Notes under the pieces: generated by a model
The model's input: only the letters and a program-made list of their open reading frames with translations
The model's database searches: none
What the model was told of the DNA's origin: nothing
NCBI GenBank assembly: GCA_002254285.1
Contig: NIUZ01000043.1
Span: forward strand, 1-28,482
Direction: 5' to 3'
Origin: Bacteroidetes bacterium 4572_112
GTDB taxonomy: Bacteria; Bacteroidota; Bacteroidia; Bacteroidales; UBA1556
DNA: 28,482 nt
Shown: piece after piece, positions 1-7,559 of the stretch
How the letters are laid out: each line of letters begins with the position of its first letter
Position numbering within the stretch: position 1 is the stretch's first letter
Position numbers and translations under genes: made by a program

Positions 1-1322
1 AAACCTAATAACGAGAATACCACTATCCATATCGAAAGGAATGTCTCACGGTCGAGTAATCCCCAATTAGCACCAAGGTCAGCCATTGATAAGAATTTAA
101 GACCAAGAGCAATTTCAATAAAACCGAATACAATTTTTACGGTGTTTAACCAGCTTCCTGATTTTAGTTTTCCTAATGCAGTAGGGAACATAGCCAATAG
201 TGTGAAAGGAATTGCGAATCCTAATGCGAAACCAATCATTGATATTAAGAATACAATACTATTGTTAGAACCCGAACTCAGTTCAATAAGTGCAGCTCCA
301 AGTATAGGGCCGGTACACGAAAATGAAACCAAAACAGTAGTAAAGGCTACAAAGAAAGTACCCATATAACCACCTTTATCAGCCTGTGCGTCAGATTTGT
401 TTATTAATCCACTTGGTAATGTTATTTCGAATAAACCAAAGAATGAAAGTGCAAATACCATAAAAATCACAAAGAATAATGTATTTGGTATCCAGTGAGT
501 ACTGATTACATACATTGCATCTTTACCAAGCAAAATAGTAAGAAGAAGACCTAATACAGCAAATATAACAACGATAGAAAAACCGAAGAAATATGCTTGC
601 TTAAGACCTGCAGCTCTGCTCTTTTTGCCTTTCATAAAAAAGCTTACAGTCATTGGAATCATTGGGAATACACATGGTGTAATAAGTGTTAGCATTCCTG
701 CAATGAAAGCAAAGAAAAAGATATTTAACCAACTAACGTCAGACTTATTTTCTTTCTTATCAGTAGTTGTTGCTTTAGTTTCTTCAACTGTTTCAACCTT
801 AGTTTCTTCAGTAGTAGCAGCTCCTTCAACTCCTGCTAAATCAAATTTAAAGTCGTAAGTAAGCATAGTACAAGCACCTTCAATACAAGCTTGAAATTCA
901 ATTGCTCCATGTATATTTACATCTTCAGCAGATATGATTCTTATTTTTTGCTTGAAAACAGCTTCTTTCTCCCAGAACTTGGTAAGTCCACCCAAAAGTT
1001 CATCATACTCTTCTTTTGGTTTTGGAGATTCTGCTACATCACCAACTCTTTCGTAACCTTTGATGTCGTCAAAGTAAAAAGCCATGGGCATTGTTCCCTC
1101 AGTAAATTGAGAATAGAAATGCCAATGAGGTTCAACAACCGTTGCATGAAAAGTTAGGATATATTCAGTATCGCTAATTTTTTCAGCATCTTGAGTCCAG
1201 CTTACTGGGTCTTTTGGCTGATTTTGTTGATTACTAAGCTGACCTAAACTTTGTGCATTTATACTTATGCTAAGCATAAAAATAGCAATAAAGCTAAGTA
1301 TGGAGTGTTGTATGTTTTTCAT
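1..1322 (-). CDS. dsbD: Thiol:disulfide interchange protein DsbD, N-terminal part (cut by window edge)
   Basis: The 440 visible codons begin at the ATG at 1320-1322 and run off the left edge without a stop. Residues 1-23 form a signal peptide ending INA/Q. Residues about 35-165 fit the periplasmic DsbD alpha domain, with the cysteine pair C146 and C151 (CIEGAC). After a Glu/Thr/Lys-rich linker (about 168-195) comes the membrane domain, with the two conserved cysteine motifs TPCVFPMIP (C217) and SFSCTGP (C336), which in the family relay electrons across the inner membrane. The family passes reducing power from cytoplasmic thioredoxin to periplasmic thiol proteins, including cytochrome c maturation. 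The C-terminal thioredoxin-like domain would lie outside the window. A good -33/-7 promoter lies at 1369-1402. The gene diverges from the PPDK-like gene. The family call is secure. Confidence 0.93.
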   Translation of the reverse strand, partial: MKNIQHSILSFIAIFMLSISINAQSLGQLSNQQNQPKDPVSWTQDAEKISDTEYILTFHATVVEPHWHFYSQFTEGTMPMAFYFDDIKGYERVGDVAESPKPKEEYDELLGGLTKFWEKEAVFKQKIRIISAEDVNIHGAIEFQACIEGACTMLTYDFKFDLAGVEGAATTEETKVETVEETKATTTDKKENKSDVSWLNIFFFAFIAGMLTLITPCVFPMIPMTVSFFMKGKKSRAAGLKQAYFFGFSIVVIFAVLGLLLTILLGKDAMYVISTHWIPNTLFFVIFMVFALSFFGLFEITLPSGLINKSDAQADKGGYMGTFFVAFTTVLVSFSCTGPILGAALIELSSGSNNSIVFLISMIGFALGFAIPFTLLAMFPTALGKLKSGSWLNTVKIVFGFIEIALGLKFLSMADLGANWGLLDRETFLSIWIVVFSLLG

Positions 1323-1368
1323 GTTTGTTATATTACTTATAATTATGTGTGTGTGCTATAAATCAACG

Positions 1369-1402
1369 CAAAAATATGCAAAATCTTAATACATAAAATC
1401 AA
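1369..1402 (-). promoter_or_regulatory. Bacteroidota-type promoter for dsbD
   Basis: Read on the minus strand there is a TTG (1400-1402), a 23-bp gap and TATTTTTG (1369-1376), matching the TTTG/TAnnTTTG consensus. The start codon is about 47 bp downstream. Confidence 0.55.
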
Positions 1403-1459
1403 TAATCTGACAATAATTAATATGCGATTCTGTATAATATTGATGTTATTTAATAAACC

Positions 1460-1485
1460 TTGATTAATTAAAATAAGTATCTTTG
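1460..1485 (+). promoter_or_regulatory. Probable promoter of the PPDK-like gene
   Basis: TATCTTTG at 1478-1485 is a full match to the -7 consensus. The TTG at 1460-1462 is only 15 bp upstream, shorter than usual, so the -33 assignment is weak. The gene begins about 90 bp downstream. Confidence 0.4.
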
Positions 1486-1576
1486 CTATGTAATAATCCC
1501 AATGGCATTTGGGTATTCGCTTTTGTAATTAATCTCGTTATATTTTATTTTAATTATGAATGTGTTTTAGTGTTTT

Positions 1577-4500
1577 TTGAAGGATAATTTATCCAAAAAA
1601 ATTAAAAATATAGTAATGGCAATACAAAGTAATTCATATTTTTATAATACCGATGTAGAGTTTGGTCAGTTGATGAGTAAGCGAATTAATAAAGTTCTAT
1701 TAATTTGTAGTGAGTATGATGCATTTATGCTTGAGGAAGATGGGCGTATTGATGAGCAAATATTTAATGAATATGTTGCACTAAACCTACGTTACCCTCC
1801 TCAATTTATTCAGGTATCTACTGCTGATGCAGTGTTTTTTACGATGGAGGATCAGCAGATAGACCTAGTGATAAATATGCTTAGTGTTGATGGCATGGAT
1901 CCTTTTGAGCTTTCTAATAAAATAAAAGATAAATATGAGCATACTCCAATTGTAGCGCTTACTCCATTTAGTCGTGAGATTAGTAAAAGACTTGAGAATG
2001 AGGATTTGCATGCTTTCGAATATGTTTTTAGCTGGCTAGGAAATTCAGATATCCTACTTGCCATTGTGAAGCTTATTGAGGATGCAATGAATGTTGAATA
2101 CGATGTAAATCAGGTTGGTGTGCCAGTGGTTATTTTGGTGGAAGATTCTGTAAGATTCTATTCTTCATACCTTCCTAATATGTATAAAATCATTTTTAAT
2201 CAGTCGAAAAAGTATATGTCGGAAGGATTGAATGAGCATCAAAAAACCATGCGTATGCGTGGTCGCCCAAAAATTGTACTTGCCACTGATTACGATAAAG
2301 CTCTTGAATATTTCGAAAGATATAAAAATAACTTGCTTGGTGTAGTTTCGGATATGAGCTATAAGCGCGAAGGTGTGCGCGATATTCATGCTGGATTAAA
2401 GCTTGGCGAAATAATTCGTGCAGAGGATGCCTTTATGCCATTCTTGCTTCAATCATCTGACCCTGATAATAGAAAATATGCCGAAAAATTGGAGGTTGAT
2501 TTTATTGATAAAAACTCCAAATCGTTAAATAAAGAATTGCGCCATTATATTGTAAATAATTTTGCTTTTGGTGATTTTGAATTTTACTGCCCTCGTGAGA
2601 AAAAAGTAATTGGCAGAGCTCATGATTTGCAAAGCCTACAGCGCTTAATAATGGAAGTGCCTGACGAAGTGTTGGAATACCATATTAATAGAAATGATGT
2701 TTCTAAGTGGTTGAAATCACGTGCATTATATCATATTGCTAATATGTTTAAGTTTATGAGGGCTGAACATTTTAATGGTATTGATCAGGTTCGTAAATTT
2801 ATTTACGATGCTCTTGCAGATTATCGTCAGAATACGAGTAGGGGAGTTATTGCGAAATTCTATCGCAAAAGTTTTGATAAATATGTAATGTTTGCTCGTA
2901 TTGGCGAAGGTTCTATTGGTGGAAAAGCTCGTGGACTAGCCTTTATCGATATTTTGTTGAAACAACACAAAATGCATCAAAAATATCCTGGTGTTTTTAT
3001 TACCATTCCTAAAACGGTAGTTATTAGTACCGATATTTTTGACGAATTTATGGAGTCTAATAATCTCTATGAGATTGCACTTTCAGATTCTACTGATGAA
3101 GAAATTTTGGCAGCTTTTGTAAGGGCTTCTTTGCCTATAACCTTAATTCAAGATTTAGAAAAATATATAGATATAATAAAGAAACCAATTGCAATACGTT
3201 CTTCTAGTTTGTTGGAAGATTCGCATTATCAGCCGTTTGCAGGTATATATAGTACAATGATGCTGCCATTGGTGGATTCTAAGAGCAAGAATCTTAAGAA
3301 GCTTTCCGAAGCAATAAAGAACGTATATTCTTCAGTATATTTTAAGGCTAGTAAGGCATATATGTCGGCTACAAAGAATGTAATTGATGAGGAGAAAATG
3401 GCTTTGGTATTGCAAGAGGTTTGTGGTCAGGAATATGGTGATGTATTTATGCCAAGTTTCTCGGGTGTTACTCGCTCGGTAAATTTTTATCCAATAGGAA
3501 GTGAAAAACCTGAGGATGGTGTTGTGGAAATTGCTCTTGGTCTTGGAAAGCAGATTGTTGATGGTGGAGGAAATAATTTAAGATTTTCGCCACGTAGCCC
3601 ACAGAAAGTTTTACAGCTTTCAACTCCAGGTTTAGCACTTACTACTACACAAAAAAAATTCTTTGCTCTGGATCTTAATCAGCAGGAATTTGTTCCTTCT
3701 GTTTCCGAAACAGTAAACCTTAAGCACCTTTCTACTAGGAATTTGCCTAATCATCCATCAATGCGTATGATGCTTTCGAGCTACGATTTGCATGATAAAC
3801 GTATTAGAGATTCGTGGGACGAAAAGAGTAAGAAAATTGTGACTTTCTCGCATATTCTTAAGTATGGCAAAATGCCTCTTACCGATATTATTACGGATGT
3901 GCTTACCCTTGGTCAAAAGGCAATGAATAAGCCTGTGGAAATTGAGTTTGCAGTAAATCTTAATAAGAATGATGCTGGCGAATATACTTTTAGCCTGCTT
4001 CAAATTAGACCAATTGTTGAAAGTACAATGAGTCAAAAGGTGGAGGTTGAAGATGTTGATATTAAAAAGACAATTATTTATTCGGACTCATCATTAGGAA
4101 ATGGAATTTATCACGATATTCAGGATATTCTTTATGTAAAACCGCAAACTTTTGAATCAAAAAATAATATTCTTTTGCCAGCATTAATAGAAAAGATTAA
4201 CGAAAAATTCATGCCTGAGGATAAACATTATATTCTTGTAGGGCCTGGTCGTTGGGGATCTTCGGATCGTTGGCTAGGAATTCCTGTAATGTGGCCGCAA
4301 ATTAGCCAATCACGTATAATTGTGGAGTCGGGTTTATCAAATTATCGTATTGACCCAAGTCAGGGAACTCACTTTTTCCAAAATCTTACTTCTTTTGGTG
4401 TGGGCTACCTTACAGTGAATCCACATATTAAACAAGGATATACCAATTACGATTATCTTGATTCATTACCAGCAGTTTACGAAGATGAATACCTACGATT

Positions 4501-4582
4501 AGTGCATTTTGAAAATGAATTAGACATCCGCCTTGATGGTAAAAACACTAAGGCAGTGGTATATATACCTGGAGAAGGGTAA
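1577..4582 (+). CDS. PEP/pyruvate-binding (PPDK N-terminal) protein with two receiver-like domains
   Basis: This 1001-aa protein starts at TTG 1577, the most upstream possible start because an in-frame TAG lies at 1568; ATG 1616 (residue 14) is a good alternative. Residues about 39-175 look like a response-regulator receiver, but the usual phospho-acceptor position (N100/M101, before SVDGMD) is not Asp. A second receiver (about 183-320) keeps the acidic pair E189/D190, acceptor D259, S293/S294 and K312. Residues about 440-800 match the ATP-grasp nucleotide-binding half of pyruvate phosphate dikinase/PEP synthase (GGKARGLA at 449-456, IRSSSLLEDS at 540-549, FAGIYS). No phospho-histidine swivel motif and no PEP/pyruvate TIM barrel are visible. 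The C-terminal block has VGPGRWGSSD (888-897) and SQGTHFFQNL (928-937). It is therefore unlikely to make PEP. It may be a signal-controlled phosphotransferase, but its function is unknown. Confidence 0.85.
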   Translation: MKDNLSKKIKNIVMAIQSNSYFYNTDVEFGQLMSKRINKVLLICSEYDAFMLEEDGRIDEQIFNEYVALNLRYPPQFIQVSTADAVFFTMEDQQIDLVINMLSVDGMDPFELSNKIKDKYEHTPIVALTPFSREISKRLENEDLHAFEYVFSWLGNSDILLAIVKLIEDAMNVEYDVNQVGVPVVILVEDSVRFYSSYLPNMYKIIFNQSKKYMSEGLNEHQKTMRMRGRPKIVLATDYDKALEYFERYKNNLLGVVSDMSYKREGVRDIHAGLKLGEIIRAEDAFMPFLLQSSDPDNRKYAEKLEVDFIDKNSKSLNKELRHYIVNNFAFGDFEFYCPREKKVIGRAHDLQSLQRLIMEVPDEVLEYHINRNDVSKWLKSRALYHIANMFKFMRAEHFNGIDQVRKFIYDALADYRQNTSRGVIAKFYRKSFDKYVMFARIGEGSIGGKARGLAFIDILLKQHKMHQKYPGVFITIPKTVVISTDIFDEFMESNNLYEIALSDSTDEEILAAFVRASLPITLIQDLEKYIDIIKKPIAIRSSSLLEDSHYQPFAGIYSTMMLPLVDSKSKNLKKLSEAIKNVYSSVYFKASKAYMSATKNVIDEEKMALVLQEVCGQEYGDVFMPSFSGVTRSVNFYPIGSEKPEDGVVEIALGLGKQIVDGGGNNLRFSPRSPQKVLQLSTPGLALTTTQKKFFALDLNQQEFVPSVSETVNLKHLSTRNLPNHPSMRMMLSSYDLHDKRIRDSWDEKSKKIVTFSHILKYGKMPLTDIITDVLTLGQKAMNKPVEIEFAVNLNKNDAGEYTFSLLQIRPIVESTMSQKVEVEDVDIKKTIIYSDSSLGNGIYHDIQDILYVKPQTFESKNNILLPALIEKINEKFMPEDKHYILVGPGRWGSSDRWLGIPVMWPQISQSRIIVESGLSNYRIDPSQGTHFFQNLTSFGVGYLTVNPHIKQGYTNYDYLDSLPAVYEDEYLRLVHFENELDIRLDGKNTKAVVYIPGEG

Positions 4583-4587
4583 CGGGC

Positions 4588-4603
4588 CCCGATAGGAATC
4601 GGG
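4588..4603. repeat. Short hairpin CCCGAT-AGGA-ATCGGG
   Basis: This is a perfect 6-bp stem with a 4-nt loop, 5 bp after the stop of the PPDK-like gene. There is no T-run, so it is not a standard terminator. On the opposite strand it reads CCCGATTCCTATCGGG, differing from the hairpin at 4665-4682 only in the loop. Confidence 0.6.
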
Positions 4604-4706
4604 AGGATAGAGGATATAGGAGAAGGATAGAGGAGAAGGAAAAAGGAGTAATTCCTAATTCCTATCCCGATGGCTATCGGGACCTAATTCCTAATTCTCA
4701 ATTCTA
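4604..4706. repeat. Degenerate heptad array, locus 1 (GGATAGA and ATTCCTA types)
   Basis: From 4604 the sequence is built of GGATAGA-type units of 6-7 bp (GGATAGA, GGATATA, GGAGAA and others). From 4650 it changes to ATTCCTA-type heptads, interrupted by a hairpin at 4665-4682, and then continues with AATTCCT, AATTCTC and AATTCTA. The last unit supplies the TAG stop codon of polA (4704-4706, minus strand). The same two unit types recur at 25541-25660. Confidence 0.75.
4665..4682. repeat. Hairpin TCCCGAT-GGCT-ATCGGGA inside heptad array
   Basis: Perfect 7-bp stem with a 4-nt loop. It interrupts the ATTCCTA heptads and is closely related to the hairpin at 4588-4603. It could stop transcripts weakly from either side, but there is no T-run. 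Confidence 0.6.
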
Positions 4707-7526
4707 ATGCGCTTCCAACCAACTTACTCCAGTATTGCTATCAACTACCAATGGTACGTCTAGTGGCAATGCTTTTCGCATTTCTTCTTTTACAAGAGTG
4801 TTGAGCTCTTCTACCTCGTCTTTGGCGCAATCAAAAATCAATTCATCATGAACCTGAAGAATCATTTTTGATTTCAAATCTCTTTTCTGCATTTCGGCAT
4901 ATACATTTATCATCGCTACTTTTATCATATCAGCAGATGAACCTTGTATTGGCGCATTAATGGCATTTCGTTCTGCAAAAGATCTAAGCATTCCGCTATT
5001 GGAATTTATCTCGGTCAAATATCTTCTTCTTTTAAGAATAGTTTCTACATATCCATTCTCTCTAGCAAATTCTTTCTGGCTTTCCATAAAAAGTCTAATA
5101 CCAGGATAATGCTCAAAATACTGCTCAATCATTTGCTTGGCTTCAGTACGCGAAACGCCTATGTTTTCTGCCAATCCAAAGGCTGATATTCCGTATATAA
5201 TACCGAAGTTTACGCCTTTGGCATTTCTACGCATATCAGTAGTAACTTCCTCTTCGCTTACACCAAAAACTCTTGCTGCTGTGGCTCTATGCACATCCTT
5301 GCCAGAGTTAAAGTCGTTAAGCATATTTGCATCGCGGCTTAGGTGAGCAATTATTCGCAATTCTACCTGTGAGTAATCTGCTGCCAATAGAATAAAGTCG
5401 TCATTACGTGCTATAAATGCTTTTCGTATTTCTTTTCCCTCGGTGCTTCTAATTGGAATGTTTTGCAAATTAGGATTATTAGAGCTTAATCGCCCAGTGG
5501 CAGCAACGGCCTGATTATATGTAGTATGTATGTGCTTAGTGCGTGGGTTTACCAGCTTTGGCAATGAATCTACATAGGTGCTTTTTAGCTTGCTCAATGT
5601 TCTATATTCCAATATATCAGCAACTATTTGATGCTTGTTTTTGAATTTTACCAATATTTCCTCACCAGTTTTATACTGCTTGGTTTTGGTCATTTTTGGC
5701 TTATCGGTAATCTTAAGTTCTTCAAATAATACAATTCCCAATTGCTTTGGCGATGCAATATTAAATTCGTGGCCAGCAGTTTGGTGAATGTTTTTTACAA
5801 GTTCCTCAATTCTATCACCCAACACTATCGAATATTTTGCTAGAGCATCGGTATCCAGTAATATACCTTCGGTCTCTACAGATGCAAGTACTTTCAAAAG
5901 AGGAATCTCTACCTCTTGAAATAGCTTATATGTATCGGTAGTTTTTAGTTTTTCTAGCAATATGGATTGCAACTGAAGAATAATGTCAGCACGCTGGCTG
6001 GCATATTCGTTAAGCAATTCGGTTTTTACTTCTGCAAAATTTACCTTGGTTTTTTCCAATCTTTTTGCGGCCTCAGACTTACGACCAAGTAAACTATCGG
6101 CTTCCGTTATTTTATATCCCAAAGAATCTTCAGCCAATATCAATAGGTCGTGCTTTTTGTCAGGCTCAATTAAATAATGGGCAAGCATTATGTCAAAAAG
6201 TGGATTTTTAATTTCAATATTATACCATTTCAATACCGAAATAGTAAACTTAAGATCAAAACCAACTAATTCTATTTCTGTGGAATTAAAAATAGGGGAG
6301 AATTGATGAAGGAATGCTTGTCCTTCGGTATGGTCGGTAGGCACAGGAACAAAATGAACAATATTTTTCTCTGTGGAAAAAGCCATTGCTACTATTTCTG
6401 CCTCATGTGCATTCTCATTATTTGTGATTATTTGAATCGAAATTTTAGATTTAGTTTTCAGATTTTCAATCAAAGAATTGATATCTGTTTCAGATTCTAT
6501 AATCTCGTATTTGGTATTCTCTTTGTCCAATTCGGTAAGAGTAGTAATTCCTGATGTACCAGGCGCCTCTTCGTCCAGCTGAGCAAACATATCAATGGTA
6601 CCTTGCTGAGTAAATGGTTTTGCAACTACAGCTTCAGCTTTCACTTCTACACCTGCTTCCTTCTGTATTCTTTTTAATAAAGTTCTGAATTCCAACTCTT
6701 CAAATAAGGTCTGTATTTTATCTAAATTAGGCTTTGGCGTTTCTAAACTATCAGCGTCAAAATCTATAGGTACATCAAGTACAATTGTTGCTAATCGCTT
6801 GGAATCAAGTCCTTGCTGTGCAAAATTGATAACATTTTCTTTCATTTTGCCTTTAAGGTCATCAGTATGAGCAATAAGCCCCTCTACGCTACCATATCTG
6901 CCAACAAAATCTTTAGCTCTTTTTTCGCCAATACCAGGTATGCCAGGAATATTATCCGCAGCATCGCCCCATAAGCCAAGTATATCAATTACCTGTAAAG
7001 GATCTTCCACCGCAAACCTTTTCTGAACTTCAGGAATGCCCCAAGTTTCGGCAGGATTGCCACCACGTCCTGGGCGATACATAAATATGTTTTCGCTAAC
7101 AAGCTGAGCAAAATCTTTATCAGGAGTCATCATAAATGTTGTGAATCCTTCTTTCTCAGCTTTTTTTGCCAAAGTACCAATTACATCATCAGCCTCAAAG
7201 CCATCAACATATAATTTCTTTACGTTAAAAGCTTCCAATATTCTGTCGATATACGGCAATGATGCCGATAATTCATCAGGCATAGCCTCACGATGTGCTT
7301 TATACGAAGGGAATTCGATATGACGATGAGTTTTTACTTTTGTGTCAAATACAACAGCAATATGTGTTGGCTTTTGCTTCTTTATTATTTCTAATAAGGT
7401 ATTAGTGAAACCTAGCATAGCTGAGGTGTTCAAGCCTTTTGAATTGATTCGTGGGTTGCGTCCGAAAGCAAAGTAAGCTCTGTAAATTAAAGCCATTGCA
7501 TCCAGTAAAAAAAGTTTCTTTTGCAT
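4704..7526 (-). CDS. polA: DNA polymerase I
   Basis: This 940-aa family A polymerase works in Okazaki-fragment processing and repair synthesis. Residues 1-290 are the 5'-3' flap exonuclease, with FEADDVIGTLA (110-120), TPDKDF (134-139) and GIPGIGEKRA (195-204). Residues about 340-530 have the fold of the 3'-5' exonuclease, but its catalytic residues are gone: by alignment to E. coli, D355 and E357 become Q365 and I367, D424 becomes T428 and D501 becomes R512. The polymerase domain is intact: motif A DYSQVELR (717-724), motif B RRNAKGVNFGIIYG (766-779) and motif C QVHDELIFD (891-899). The protein therefore probably cannot proofread. The ATG at 7524-7526 lies 33 bp after the P-type ATPase stop, suggesting co-transcription. 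Its TAG stop lies in a heptad array, but the C-terminus (SWLEAH) looks complete compared with the family. Confidence 0.97.
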   Translation of the reverse strand: MQKKLFLLDAMALIYRAYFAFGRNPRINSKGLNTSAMLGFTNTLLEIIKKQKPTHIAVVFDTKVKTHRHIEFPSYKAHREAMPDELSASLPYIDRILEAFNVKKLYVDGFEADDVIGTLAKKAEKEGFTTFMMTPDKDFAQLVSENIFMYRPGRGGNPAETWGIPEVQKRFAVEDPLQVIDILGLWGDAADNIPGIPGIGEKRAKDFVGRYGSVEGLIAHTDDLKGKMKENVINFAQQGLDSKRLATIVLDVPIDFDADSLETPKPNLDKIQTLFEELEFRTLLKRIQKEAGVEVKAEAVVAKPFTQQGTIDMFAQLDEEAPGTSGITTLTELDKENTKYEIIESETDINSLIENLKTKSKISIQIITNNENAHEAEIVAMAFSTEKNIVHFVPVPTDHTEGQAFLHQFSPIFNSTEIELVGFDLKFTISVLKWYNIEIKNPLFDIMLAHYLIEPDKKHDLLILAEDSLGYKITEADSLLGRKSEAAKRLEKTKVNFAEVKTELLNEYASQRADIILQLQSILLEKLKTTDTYKLFQEVEIPLLKVLASVETEGILLDTDALAKYSIVLGDRIEELVKNIHQTAGHEFNIASPKQLGIVLFEELKITDKPKMTKTKQYKTGEEILVKFKNKHQIVADILEYRTLSKLKSTYVDSLPKLVNPRTKHIHTTYNQAVAATGRLSSNNPNLQNIPIRSTEGKEIRKAFIARNDDFILLAADYSQVELRIIAHLSRDANMLNDFNSGKDVHRATAARVFGVSEEEVTTDMRRNAKGVNFGIIYGISAFGLAENIGVSRTEAKQMIEQYFEHYPGIRLFMESQKEFARENGYVETILKRRRYLTEINSNSGMLRSFAERNAINAPIQGSSADMIKVAMINVYAEMQKRDLKSKMILQVHDELIFDCAKDEVEELNTLVKEEMRKALPLDVPLVVDSNTGVSWLEAH

Positions 7527-7559
7527 ATTATTTTGTTTGTGTAATTATCGATAGTTATT

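Noticed and set aside
142..1157. Three plus-strand ORFs of 75-88 codons
   Set aside because: They lie opposite a clear dsbD reading frame with signal peptide and both membrane Cys motifs; they are antisense shadows.
4588..4603. Terminator for the PPDK-like gene
   Set aside because: The stem is short and no T-run follows; it is better treated as a repeat hairpin.
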